64,000 nucleotides of DNA, from NCBI GenBank assembly GCA_016710625.1, contig JADJVK010000013.1, forward strand, positions 45,725 to 109,724, written 5' to 3'. Shown in pieces: positions 19,144 through 29,403 of the stretch. This DNA is from Saprospiraceae bacterium (GTDB lineage: Bacteria; Bacteroidota; Bacteroidia; Chitinophagales; Saprospiraceae). A model generated the notes under the pieces. The model was not told where the DNA came from. It was given only the letters and a program-made list of their open reading frames with translations, and searched no databases. A program made the position numbers and the translations under genes. Position 1 is the first letter of the stretch. Each line of letters begins with the position of its first letter.

Positions 19144-20016
19144 TTAATCCGCTAATTCACCAAATTTTCCATCATTAAAATCTTCAAAAGCTTGAATGAT
19201 TTCTTGTCTGGTATTCATCACAAATGGACCATGAGCAGCAATTGGTTCATTTATTGGTTCGCCACTAAGTATCAAAAATAAAGATTGCTCCATAGCAGTC
19301 ACTTCAAAAGTTTCCCCATCATTTTTAAACAAAGCAAATTGATCAGTATCTACTATCTGATTGCCATTAATTTTTACTTTTCCTTCTAACACCAAAAGTG
19401 CAGTATTGAAATTGCTTGGAAAATGGAAAGTCTCACTTGATCCTTCATTAAAATATCCATTCATTAAATGTACTGGTGTGAAAGTAGATGCTGAACCTTT
19501 AATTCCATTGTGTTCGCCAGCTATAATTTCAATTCTTCCAATATTGTTTGGCAAATAATATTTACTAATATCGTGATTTACAATACTTTGATATTTTGGC
19601 TTTGACATTTTATCACTTGAAGGAAGGTTTACCCAAAGCTGAACCATGTGAAATTCACCACCTTTTTTGCTATACTCTTTTTCATGATATTCTTTATGCA
19701 GCACACCTGAAGCTGCTGTCATCCATTGAACATCTCCTTCTTCTATCACCCCACTATTCCCAGCACTATCATGGTGGGCAATTTTTCCTTTATAAGCAAT
19801 TGAAACTGTTTCAAAACCCCTATGTGGGTGAACACCAACACCTCTAGGATTCTCGGTTGCTGGAAAAATATGTTTAGAATTGTAATCCATCATAATAAAA
19901 GGAGACATTCTTTCCATACTAAAAATTGATGGAATAAAATTATGAACTCTAAATCCATCTCCAACAAAATGATGCGGTGGTGGAGAAACAACCCTTTCAA
20001 TGTTTTTAATATTCAT
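19144..20016 (-). CDS. Pirin family protein
   Basis: 290 residues, the usual size, bicupin fold. The N-terminal cupin has the metal site pattern of pirins (HPHRGFETVS and ASGVLHKEYHEKE), which binds Fe in human pirin and in quercetinase-type members. The C-terminal cupin ends with GEPINEPIAAHGPFVMNT, the family signature. Cytosolic. Role: redox-sensing or quercetin 2,3-dioxygenase activity is known for homologues; which applies here is not clear. Single gene with its own terminator. Confidence 0.9.
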   Translation of the reverse strand: MNIKNIERVVSPPPHHFVGDGFRVHNFIPSIFSMERMSPFIMMDYNSKHIFPATENPRGVGVHPHRGFETVSIAYKGKIAHHDSAGNSGVIEEGDVQWMTAASGVLHKEYHEKEYSKKGGEFHMVQLWVNLPSSDKMSKPKYQSIVNHDISKYYLPNNIGRIEIIAGEHNGIKGSASTFTPVHLMNGYFNEGSSETFHFPSNFNTALLVLEGKVKINGNQIVDTDQFALFKNDGETFEVTAMEQSLFLILSGEPINEPIAAHGPFVMNTRQEIIQAFEDFNDGKFGELAD

Positions 20017-20071
20017 TTTAATTTTTTTTATTCGATTATAACAATTTAAAATTAAAAGGGTTTTAGGAAAA

Positions 20072-21151
20072 TTAATTGGTGTTATTAAAAGGATCTTGAT
20101 ACTTTGGATTTTGGATAAAATTTGAATCAGATAAACTCTCCAAAAATTTTATCAAGCAAATTCTTTCATAATCACTTAATTTAAAACCTTTTATCAACTC
20201 ACTTTTATATTTATTCTTACGTCCATCCCCTTTGTATTCACCATTATTAATTTGTCTTCCTCCATTTTCGTAATTTAATATAACTCCTTTCAAATTCTCT
20301 TCACTGCCATCGTGGTAGTAGGGTTTGGTATAGATTAGATTTCTTAAAGACGGCACCCTGAATTTTCCCATATCTAATTGATTATGGGTATGTTGCAATA
20401 ACCCTTGGTCATATTTTGGGTATTCATTTTTGTCACCAACATTATACAATCCAGTGTTAAAAAAATACTCAATTTTATCAGGGTCACTAAAAACCATCGG
20501 CGTTGAAAAATTTATTCCACCATGACATTTTGAGCAATTCAAACTATCAGAGAAAAATAATTGCATTCCTTTTAATTGCGATTCATTGTAAACAGATAAA
20601 TCCCCTTTCAAATAAAAATCATAAGGCGACTGATAAGAAGTTAGGGTGCTAACAAACCGAGTGATGGAAAGCTTAATCGACTGCCAATTCAATTCCATAT
20701 CAGCTTTTTGAAAGAGTTTTTGATAAAGAGCTTGTTGTTTAATTCTGTTCAAAATCTCAACTTCATTTCCTTTTACCCCCATCTCCAACGGATGCTCATT
20801 AAAAAGTGGGTTTTCGATTTGCCTCAGCAAGGTTTTGATATTCGAATCCGCAAAAGTCAGGTATTTCTGTTCTTTCAAATTAAATAAAGGTGTGGTATTT
20901 CGTTGCAAAACATCAGCATAAATCCCAAGTGACCTTTTGTAACCATCTGTAAATGCAAAAACAGGATTGTGGCATGTTCCACAACTTTTGGTATTGTTCG
21001 AAGACAATCTGGTGTCATAAAACAAAAACCTACCTAATTGGATTTGATTACTATCTATTTGATTAAATCTTGAAGTATTTAAACTGGCAGGGCTATGCTT
21101 GGAACATGCAAAAATGGAGAAAATAATAATTGAAAATAACGATATTCTCAT
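20072..21151 (-). CDS. Di-haem cytochrome c peroxidase family lipoprotein (MauG-like)
   Basis: 359 residues from the ATG at 21151. This start was chosen over an upstream one (21214) because it gives a signal peptide with lipobox IFAC and avoids a 47-base overlap with the KDO transferase. Two haem sites are visible: CGTCH early (about residue 60) and CSKCH in the middle (about 220). LRNLIYTKPYYHDGS and FLESLS near the end are typical of the bacterial peroxidase/MauG family. Likely periplasmic, reducing hydrogen peroxide with electrons from a small cytochrome, or oxidising a protein partner. Confidence 0.88.
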   Translation of the reverse strand: MRISLFSIIIFSIFACSKHSPASLNTSRFNQIDSNQIQLGRFLFYDTRLSSNNTKSCGTCHNPVFAFTDGYKRSLGIYADVLQRNTTPLFNLKEQKYLTFADSNIKTLLRQIENPLFNEHPLEMGVKGNEVEILNRIKQQALYQKLFQKADMELNWQSIKLSITRFVSTLTSYQSPYDFYLKGDLSVYNESQLKGMQLFFSDSLNCSKCHGGINFSTPMVFSDPDKIEYFFNTGLYNVGDKNEYPKYDQGLLQHTHNQLDMGKFRVPSLRNLIYTKPYYHDGSEENLKGVILNYENGGRQINNGEYKGDGRKNKYKSELIKGFKLSDYERICLIKFLESLSDSNFIQNPKYQDPFNNTN

Positions 21152-21167
21152 TATAAATAGCTCTTTG

Positions 21168-22395
21168 TTAGACAAAATGGTGCTGTAATCTCTGATATAT
21201 TTTTTCTGTGGCACCTACATTTGCTAACATAAAGTTACTATTTTTTTGGTTCAATTTCATCAATTCACTTGGATTGTTTGATAAAAAATCGAACTTTAAT
21301 AGTAGTCCCTCCTTATTGTTTATTACAAAATTTGATTTTTGATGAACGGTTATTACTGCTTCATTGAATTTTTGATAGTTTGGACCAAAAATAACTGTTT
21401 TTCCGAAAGCCATTGGCTCCAAAATATTATGAATGCCATCCTCAAATCCACCACCGATATACACTAAATCAGCATATTGGTACAATGATGATAAATGCCC
21501 TATCGTATTCAATATCAATATTTTAGAATCCTCATATTCGAATAATGTGTATAATTGGTAATCATTTTTATTCTTAACGAGTTGATTTTGTAAGCTCTTC
21601 CTATTGATTTCATGTGGAGCTATTACTATTTTCCAATCCTCTTTTAAATATGGAATCAAATCCAATAACAAAACTTCATCAGATTCCCAAGTACTCCCAC
21701 AAATCAACAATTTTTTATTTTGCTTAAAAGATTGAACAACTTCGTTTTCTTGACAAGATTTTGCAATAGACATCACCCGATCAATTCTTGTATCGCCAGT
21801 TACCTCAACTTGAGTAATTTGGTTGTTTTTCAAAATCTCTTGAGATTTAAAATCTTGTACAAAAAAGTATGAAAATTGATTTAAAATTGATTTAAAACTA
21901 GTGCCGTACCACTTGAAAAAATATTGATTTTCTCTGAAAACACCAGAAATTAATATAGTTTCAATATTCATTTTTTGAAGTATTCCAATCAAATTCCACC
22001 AAAACTCATATTTTACAAATATTACCATTTTAGGGTTTACAATATCAACTATTTTCTTTCCATTTTTAATTGTATCAAATGGCAAATAATCAACATAATC
22101 TGCAAATGGATAATTTTTTTGGATATTGTAACCAGAGGCAGAAAAGAAAGTCAGCAACAGAAAAACGTCCTTATTTTCTGATTTTATTTTCTCAATTAAA
22201 GGCCTCCCCTGCTCAAATTCACCTAAAGAAGAACAATGAACCCAAAATACATTTTTTTTATTTGAAACATTTGATTTTAACCGATCTAAACAGCTTTTTT
22301 CTAGCTTCCCAACCGGCTTTAGCTTTTGTATTAAAATTGGAAAAAATCCAAAAAGAAAAAATATAAAAATATATAAATATTTGATATAAAATCAT
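21168..22395 (-). CDS. waaA: 3-deoxy-D-manno-octulosonic acid transferase, one-base frameshift at 22297-22302
   Basis: Adds KDO to lipid A precursor at the inner membrane, an essential LPS step. The N-terminal membrane anchor is read from the ATG at 22395 (MILYQIFIYFYIF). After removing one base from a run of six T (plus strand), the frame continues through HCSSLGEFEQGRP and LLLTFFSASGY to the GT30 domain (CGSTWESDEVLLL, VYIGGGFEDGIHNILEP, the nucleotide-sugar site). The corrected length is 408 residues, normal for Bacteroidota WaaA. Without correction only the last 329 residues are readable. It lies just upstream of the peroxidase gene on the same strand. Confidence 0.9.
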
Positions 22396-22440
22396 TTAGC
22401 AAAATATTTAAAAAAAAATAGCGTATTTAACAAATTTAAA

Positions 22441-25400
22441 TTACTCTAATTTTTTTGCCAAAACACAGGTTAGTTTATCGTGTTTCAAAGTGCCATCACT
22501 ATGTTGTAATCGACAATCTAAGACATAAATTCCAATAGGTGCTGCTGCATCTCCATCAGTTTCTCCTTGCCAAATTATATTGTCCGCACTGCTGATAAAC
22601 TGCTTATCTAATAATTTTTTTACCAATCTTCCATTTGCATCAAATACAAATATTGTTGCCTGATAATCCGGCTTATCAGTTTTAATCGAAATGGTCAAAT
22701 AATCATTATATCCATCTCCATCTGGCGAAAAAGTGACGATTGGCAAGCTAAAAGTAGAATCAGATTTTGTAGGAATCAAATCAAAATATTGAGAATTTTG
22801 GTAGGTTGGAGTGCCATATCCAGCAGTGGAAGCGGCTGAATGCCAATTGTTTCTATTACTTGTTTGCCCATTTGGATTAATTCGTTCCAAGGATACACCT
22901 GAAGTAATATTTAATAAAGGAGCATGCATCTCATCACTATAATTGATGGAATCAATTATCTGAAATCCAAAAGGATTGGTCACTAATAAACTCACATTCC
23001 CAGCTCCGTCATTGAAAGAAGGAAGTTTGGTTTCAACCAAATTTGATGGATTCTTAACAGTATATCTATTTTTAATATCAATATTATCAGAGGTCAAAAC
23101 AATAAAATCACCTGGAGAAATCAATTTCGATTGGTCAATCGACTTTATATCTTGTTGAGAATCATCAATATTTGCAATTTTAATACTTTTTAAATCAAAT
23201 ACCTTTTGAGAATTATTGTAAATTTCCACAAAATCAACACCTCCAGTATTTGGATCATAAAGAATTTCATTAATTACCAATTCATTCACTTTAGGCACTT
23301 CAGGATTTGCAATTTTTAATACAATTGGTGATTGGTTTTTATTCCTACACAATCTTCTATTTTCGTAATCGTTAATGTATAAATTTTATTTTTTTCAATA
23401 TTTGCATTAAAACCAATTTCAATTGCTTCTCCTTGACCTATCACCAATAATTCATTAATTAACAGTCCATTATCAATAGAGAAATTATTTAATATAAGAT
23501 CAGATGGATTGATTTTGTAGAAAACTGAACTGAAATTCTATTTGCTGATAATAGCCCAACATTCAAAACTGATGGTAAACTAGTGCTTATATTAAGAGAA
23601 TTGACACTATTAATAACCCAAGAGTCCGCCTTTAAGTTTTTGAAGCAATAAACAAACTATCCAATCGACAAGGCTGTTTTGCAAAAAAATCCTCTCTAAA
23701 CTCCAGCCACCCTCTCTGCTTTTACTATCTTGATAATCTGATATTGAATAGTTTACAGCATCTAATATTTTGGAACTTGAAACAATTGGAAATAGATGTG
23801 CCATCATTCGTCAAGTTCAAGTTTTTAGCCAGTGACAAAGTATCATTTGTGCCAAAATCCAAACCCGTTTTATTCGTAAAAATTACGACATAATTGGTGG
23901 TATTTCCTTTGAAATCATAGTCAGGTAAAATAAATTCATTGCTCCCAACGATAAGTTTCAAGTCTTTCAAATTGATATAATTAGAAGTATTCTTATAAAT
24001 TTCAATATATTCTGCATCTGGCAAACCGATGGTTGGACTTGGGTCTGCCATGATTTCATTAATTAATAAATCGTAGGAATTGATAGCTGATGGAGTAAAG
24101 TATTTTATTGTAAAAATGGTATCTTTCAATGTTGTTTCAAAAGAAGATAACACATTCTTTATCTGCAAGTTATAATTCAACCCTGAAATGAGTGCTTTAT
24201 TAAAATTTAATACAATAGAATTATTTGTTAAAATACTTATCGAAGATGGAGCACCAACACTTTGATCTATTGAATAATTACTGCTATTTTGTAAAGATGC
24301 ATTTTGCATGTCAATTGAAAAATCAATCTGTACTTGTTTGTCACTCAATAATTTAACAGCCTGAACGAAAGGTTTTTCCAGATAAAATTCTGCAATATTT
24401 GTAATATTTTCTTTTCCATCACAATTATAAATATCGTTCATTTGTAATTCAAATTTTCCATCTCCAATTAATGGATTTTTCAAATCTATAGTAACTACCG
24501 ATGAATCAACTGTAATGGTTGAAATATTTGCATTAGTACCATTTAAATTAAAATTGCTAATACTTAATAAGCTACTATTCAATAATTTAGAGAAATTAAT
24601 TTGAATTTGTGTGCTTGAATTAATTTTGACATTATTAACTTCATAAATAGTATTATTGGTTGTTAAAATAGAATTTGCTTTACCAGGAGTTCCACCCGAA
24701 AAATCATTCGAACCTGACCAATTATTACTTGATAAATCACAAATATTATCTGGATTTTTCAATTCTAAAGAATATCCACCATTCTTTTTTAAAGTTGATC
24801 CATACCAAGCATCAGAATATTGAATAGAGTGAATTTCTTTTCCAGTCGTATCTACTAAAATAAGTTTATCTCCTGTGTTAGTTAAAGAAGGAAAAGTGAC
24901 CATCGGTGCTACATTTCCAAATGTATTAAACTGGCTCACCACCACCATCATCACACAAAATAGTATAGGACTTTGGGGCTACTATTTGGTTGGGAAGTTT
25001 ATAATTTGTAGTACCTTTAACAATATTTATATTATTCAAATTCAAATACTTATCACTCCTGTTGTACAATTCTAAATATTCCACTTCGGGCAATCCAACG
25101 ACAGGAGTTGGGTCAGCCATTATTTCATTTATCACAAAATCGAATGGCTTCACACTATCCGCAATTTGATATTTGAAAGCTAACACTTTGGGAATCATAG
25201 CATTCCCTTTCAAATCTGAAACATTATTGATAGTAATATTGAAATCTGTAAAACTTTGAAATGGATTTGCGAAAGTCAATGTAATTTCTTTTTCAAAAAA
25301 TAAATTAGCAGTAATCGGGTTTCCAATTCCCTTGTCCACTTGAAAATTTAGAATATTTGAAGCTGTTATTGTATTCAATGGCTCATCAAAAATCAGCTTA

Positions 25401-26104
25401 ATAGTTTTATTATCAATCAATTGTAAATCAGCTATCTGTGGCGGAATTTTGTCATTTATTGGACCGCCGATATAAATATCATCAAAATAGAATTTATCTT
25501 TTCTAGTATCCGTATAGAGACAATAAAAGCCAGTCCATTTAAAATCTGACCCAAAATATTGATTATCAACAAAACTTGAATCTTTGGTCAAATTTATTCC
25601 ACCAGAATAATCAGTATAAAATTCCCAATTTCCATTTACTTTTTTTATTTCATAATTTACAATTGCTGGTTGATTTGCCATTGCTCCAGTCTTGCAACTT
25701 CCAATTAATTTTGGTATTCCAAGGTCTAAACGATAAAATTTAATTGCATCATTGGTACCGTTTTCGCCAATTTCCAAATAATATCCAGAAGCTGTGGAGC
25801 TAGTGTCGTTCAATTGTAAATAATATCTTACAAAATTTGTAGCAGAAGGCGCAAAATCCATTTTTATCTTCCCTTTCCAATAAGTAGTATCTTGTTCTTC
25901 AACAGGTTGTGTAAATAATTTCGAAACACCTGCTGCTGGAGCCATCAATTGCAATTCTTGATTAGCATTGACCACAAAATGGCTTACATCCCCTATCCAT
26001 GCAGGATTGGAAGATAAATTCCCATCACTAAAATTGTCCTGCAACTGACAAAACAATATATTTACATGACATGAAAATAAGATTAAAATCGAAAGAAATC
26101 GCAT
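22441..26104 (-). pseudogene. Large lamin-tail-domain surface protein, several frameshifts
   Basis: Signal peptide from the ATG at 26104 (MRFLSILILFSC), then a concanavalin/LamG-like region, Ig-like 'SbsA' strands, and at least three lamin-tail domains, each marked by INEIMADPTP, INEIMADPSP or INEILYDPN. The C-terminus (FSPDGDGYNDYL ... NIIWQGETDGDAAAPIGIYV) is a gliding-motility/FlgD-like C-terminal module. Total about 1,220 residues. The frame breaks near 24945, 23785, 23690, 23640, 23515 and 23345, and the protein can be followed in every piece. Conservation across the breaks argues for sequence errors rather than decay. In known proteins lamin-tail domains decorate secreted nucleases and surface proteins; the role here is unknown. 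Confidence 0.72.
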
Positions 26105-26131
26105 AAGATTATGATTGATTGAAATATATGC

Positions 26132-26139
26132 TAATTTTG
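26132..26139 (+). promoter_or_regulatory. -7 promoter box for prfB
   Basis: TAATTTTG matches TAnnTTTG and lies 49 bases before the prfB start. No good -33 partner is visible, so support is moderate. Confidence 0.4.
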
Positions 26140-26188
26140 CGTTCACAAATTACAAAAATCTATAATTTTTTTATAAATAAGTTGAAAA

Positions 26189-27286
26189 ATGACAATTGAA
26201 CAACTAAAAAAACTGAAAGACCGTTTGGCTTCGATAAGGAGGTATCTTTGACATCGATAGACGACTGATTGAAATAGAAGATAAAGAGCAATTAACACTC
26301 AATCCCAATTTTTGGAACAATCCAAAGGATGCAGAAGCTGTATTGAAAGTGCTGAAAGGGCATAAAAAATGGGTTGACCAGACCAAATCCGCTGAAAATG
26401 CTGTCGAGGAGCTGGAAGTGCTATTTGAATTTTTGAAAGATGGTGAAGGAACTGAGGAAGATGTTGAAAATCAATACAATATAGCTATTGATGAATTGGA
26501 TGAAATCGAGTTCAAATCTACCTTAAACAAACCCGAAGATGAGCTTTCTTGCCTTTTAGAAATCAATGCTGGTGCTGGTGGAACGGAGAGTTGCGACTGG
26601 TCTGAAATGCTTTTCAGAATGTATAAAATGTGGGCAGATCGCAAAGGATTCAAATTCTCTGTTTTGAACCAACAAGATGGTGATGTGGCGGGCATAAAAT
26701 CTGTAGAAATAGAGATCAACGGAGAGTATGCTTATGGTTTACTGAAAGGGGAAAATGGCGTTCATCGATTAGTGAGGGTGAGCCCATTCAATGCACAAGG
26801 CAAAAGGATGACCTCATTTTCTGCTGTTTTCAGTCACCCTTGGTGGATGATTCCATAGAAATTGATATAAATCCAGCTGATATTGAATGGGATACTTTTA
26901 GAGCTAGTGGTGCTGGAGGGCAACACGTAAACAAAACAGAATCAGCAGTTAGGGTTCGCCACTTACCTTCGGGATTAGTGGTGGAATGTCAGCAAGAAAG
27001 ATCGCAACATCAAAACAGGGAGAAAGCGATGCAAATGCTCCGATCGAGGTTGTATGAGTTAGAAATAGAAAAACAAAACGAGGAAAAAGGGAAAGTAGAG
27101 GCTGGAAAAACCAAAAATGAGTGGGGAGCTCAAATCAGGAGTTATGTTTTGGACGACAGGAGGGTGAAAGACCATAGAACTGGCTATCAAACAGGAAATA
27201 CAGATGCAGTACTGAATGGAGATTTGGATGGTTTTCTCAAGGCGTATCTTGCAAATCCTTTAGGAATCGTGGAGGAAACAGAATAA
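26189..27286 (+). CDS. prfB: Peptide chain release factor 2 with programmed +1 frameshift
   Basis: Recognises UGA and UAA stops and triggers peptide release. The first 20 codons end at an in-frame TGA (26249-26251). The classic recoding signal is present: AGGAGG at 26237-26242, then TATCTTTGAC, so ribosomes slip +1 at CTT-T and low RF2 raises RF2 synthesis. Downstream, the SPF stop-recognition tripeptide (RVSPFNAQGKRM) and the catalytic GGQ (GAGGQHVNKTES) are intact. A second, unprogrammed break lies in a run of four T at 26827-26830; a fifth T gives AVFQSPLVDDS and a product of 365 residues, the same as E. coli RF2. Divergent from the lamin-tail gene. Confidence 0.95.
26237..26252 (+). promoter_or_regulatory. 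prfB: Programmed +1 frameshift site of prfB
   Basis: AGGAGGTATCTTTGAC: an internal Shine-Dalgarno sequence three bases before the slippery CTT and the autoregulatory TGA stop. It differs from the E. coli site by one base. Bacteroidota rarely use Shine-Dalgarno sequences for initiation, so its retention here is functional. Confidence 0.93.
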
Positions 27287-27335
27287 TTTTATTATAAAAA
27301 AGCATAAGTTTACTTATTTAATTCATTGATTTAAA

Positions 27336-27968
27336 ATGGATTATTCTAAAAATGTCATAGCAATTTTTGATAAATATGCTGCTGATTATCAGCAGAAATA
27401 TATGGATGTGAGTTTGTATCACGACACTTTTGACTTTTTTTGTGATAATATAATTATTTCAAATCCTAAAATTCTCGAATTAGCTTGTGGACCAGGAAAT
27501 ATTACCAAATATTTATTAGAGAAAAGGTCCGATTTAGATATTTTAGGTACGGATTTAGCCCCAAAAATGCTAGATTTAGCCAGACAAAATAATCCAAATG
27601 CCACTTTTGAACTTTTAGATTGTCGAGCTATTTCTAGTTTAAAGGTGCATTTCGATGGAATCATGTGTGGATTTTGTTTGCCATATCTCTCAAAAAAAGA
27701 AGCTGAAAATTTAATGTCAGATGCTGCTAAATTACTGAATAAGAACGGATTAATTTATATCAGCACAATGGAAGATAATCATTCAAAGTCTGGAATTCAA
27801 AAAAGCAGCAAGGGGGATGAATTGTTTATGAATTTTCATGAAGAAAAATATCTATCAGAAGCATTAATTATCAATGGATTTGAAATTCTAAAAACAGAAA
27901 GGAAAATAACATTTGATGCTTCAAATAATAAGGTAGTTGATTTGATTTTAATTGCCAAATTGAAATAA
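27336..27968 (+). CDS. Class I SAM-dependent methyltransferase
   Basis: 210 residues, cytosolic. The Rossmann SAM site is clear: motif I ILELACGPGNITKYL (about 45-59), the acidic residue LGTDLAPKML after strand 2, and LDCRAI before motif IV. These match the methyltransf_25/UbiE-like group. The substrate cannot be inferred. It lies 49 bases after prfB on the same strand and abuts the convergent S4-domain gene. Confidence 0.85.
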   Translation: MDYSKNVIAIFDKYAADYQQKYMDVSLYHDTFDFFCDNIIISNPKILELACGPGNITKYLLEKRSDLDILGTDLAPKMLDLARQNNPNATFELLDCRAISSLKVHFDGIMCGFCLPYLSKKEAENLMSDAAKLLNKNGLIYISTMEDNHSKSGIQKSSKGDELFMNFHEEKYLSEALIINGFEILKTERKITFDASNNKVVDLILIAKLK

Positions 27969-28190
27969 CTACTTAACCAAGATTTTTATATTATCAATTG
28001 TAATTACATCTCCAGATCTAATTTTTGCTCTTTTTCTGGACTCTTGATTTCCATTCAATTTCACCAAACCATCAACGACTAATAGCCCAGCTTGGCCACC
28101 TGTTTGTGCTAAATTCATTACTTTCAACAGAGAAGTTAATTCAATATATTCCCCTTCTAAATCAAAAGTTTTTATATGTATTTTATTCAT
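27969..28190 (-). CDS. Small S4-domain RNA-binding protein (YbcJ-like)
   Basis: 73 residues, essentially one S4 RNA-binding domain: LTSLLKVMNLAQTGGQAGLLVVDGLVKLNGNQESRKRAKI-type layout, as in YbcJ/YaaA-family proteins that bind structured RNA or ribosomal subunits. Its stop abuts the convergent methyltransferase stop. Confidence 0.85.
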   Translation of the reverse strand: MNKIHIKTFDLEGEYIELTSLLKVMNLAQTGGQAGLLVVDGLVKLNGNQESRKRAKIRSGDVITIDNIKILVK

Positions 28191-28212
28191 TTTTAAATTT
28201 CAAAAAAAAATA

Positions 28213-28250
28213 AAATGGCTAGTTATCATTTGTTTGTTAACTAGCCATTT
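28213..28250 (-). terminator. Rho-independent terminator after superoxide dismutase
   Basis: A perfect 13-bp stem, AAATGGCTAGTTA (28213-28225) with TAACTAGCCATTT (28238-28250), followed on the minus strand by a T-rich tract. Confidence 0.87.
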
Positions 28251-28260
28251 ATAAAAAATA

Positions 28261-29265
28261 TTAATGCTCACACAAACCTTGAATCACATGAAAATCATCA
28301 TGTAATTTGGTCAATTTGTCCATTAGTTTTTTGTTATCCGCTTTCTTACTCACTAATTTGTTAATTTCTTCAGTGCCTTTCAAGATTGTTTCAGTTGCTT
28401 TTTTCATTTCTGGTGTAGCAAATGAAGTTGGCATCGGATTGTTATTCAACAACTTAGCTTTTGACACCATCTCACCAATTCTTTCTCTAATTGGTTCAAA
28501 TTTTCCTTCTTCAGCTGGGTGAAAAGTTTGTGCCATCACCATATGAAAATCTTTCAATTCTTTCCATGCATCTTTTTCAATCACTTTCAAGAAAGGATTG
28601 TTTTTAGCTTCAGCATATTTTTTCGAAACTGCTCCCCAATCCAATACATTCCAAATAGCAGTTAAATAATCTCCTCTTTTGTTTTGGTATTTTAAATAAT
28701 ATGCATGCTCCCAAACATCAATTCCTAAAATAGGAATACCTCTTTTTTCAGAAACATCCATTATCGCATTATCTTGATTTCCAGTAGAATGTACTACTAA
28801 TTTTTTATCAGGAGTTACAATCAACCAAGCCCATCCAGAACCAAATCTTGTAGAAGCAGCAGTTGTCAACAATTTTTTCAAACTATCCATCGATACAAAA
28901 GTTGAATTAACCGCTTTTGTGAACTCCATGGATGCTTCAGATGGCGATGGTGATAAGATTTCCCAAAATAATGAGTGATTGTAATGTCCCCCTGCATTAT
29001 TTCTGATTGCATCGCTTCTTTTGCTAGCATTTATCATCAGTTCTTCAATTTTTAATGTCTCTGCTTTAGTGCCAACTATCGCTTTATTCAGATTAGTAAC
29101 ATAAGCCTGATGATGTTTTGTATGGTGTATTTCCATAGTTTGAGCATCAATATTTGGCTCTAATGCTTTGTATTCATAATTTAATTTTGGAAGTGTAAAA
29201 GGTTGAGCATTTACAAACATATCACACATTGTCAATGCAATAGATATTATAAATATTTTTTTCAT
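28261..29265 (-). CDS. sodA/B: Exported Fe/Mn superoxide dismutase with C-terminal helical extension
   Basis: 334 residues from the ATG at 29265, chosen because it starts a clean signal peptide (MKKIFIISIALTM ... VNAQ); an upstream start at 29400 would bury it. Converts superoxide to peroxide and oxygen, here outside the cytosol. Metal ligands are His47 (MEIHHTKHH), His97 (GGHYNHSLFW), Asp183 and His187 (DVWEHAYY). The SOD domain ends near residue 225. About 105 more residues follow, with DFHMVMAQTFHPAEEGKFEPIRER and KLHDDFHVIQGLC segments: helical, His-rich and possibly metal-binding. Fe versus Mn preference cannot be settled from sequence. Single gene with its own terminator. Confidence 0.92.
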   Translation of the reverse strand: MKKIFIISIALTMCDMFVNAQPFTLPKLNYEYKALEPNIDAQTMEIHHTKHHQAYVTNLNKAIVGTKAETLKIEELMINASKRSDAIRNNAGGHYNHSLFWEILSPSPSEASMEFTKAVNSTFVSMDSLKKLLTTAASTRFGSGWAWLIVTPDKKLVVHSTGNQDNAIMDVSEKRGIPILGIDVWEHAYYLKYQNKRGDYLTAIWNVLDWGAVSKKYAEAKNNPFLKVIEKDAWKELKDFHMVMAQTFHPAEEGKFEPIRERIGEMVSKAKLLNNNPMPTSFATPEMKKATETILKGTEEINKLVSKKADNKKLMDKLTKLHDDFHVIQGLCEH

Positions 29266-29403
29266 GACTAAAAAATTTATTAATAAAAAATAATGTAAAG
29301 TTACATAAAGAAAAGGTAAATGTGTTAGTAACTTTATAAAATAAAAAACCTGAACCAACATAAAGCCAGCCCAGGATTCAATATATATAGTTGAAAACAA
29401 CTT

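Noticed and set aside
22070..22366. Plus-strand open frame over the waaA N-terminus
   Set aside because: The minus strand here codes for conserved WaaA once one base is removed; the plus frame has no recognisable domain.
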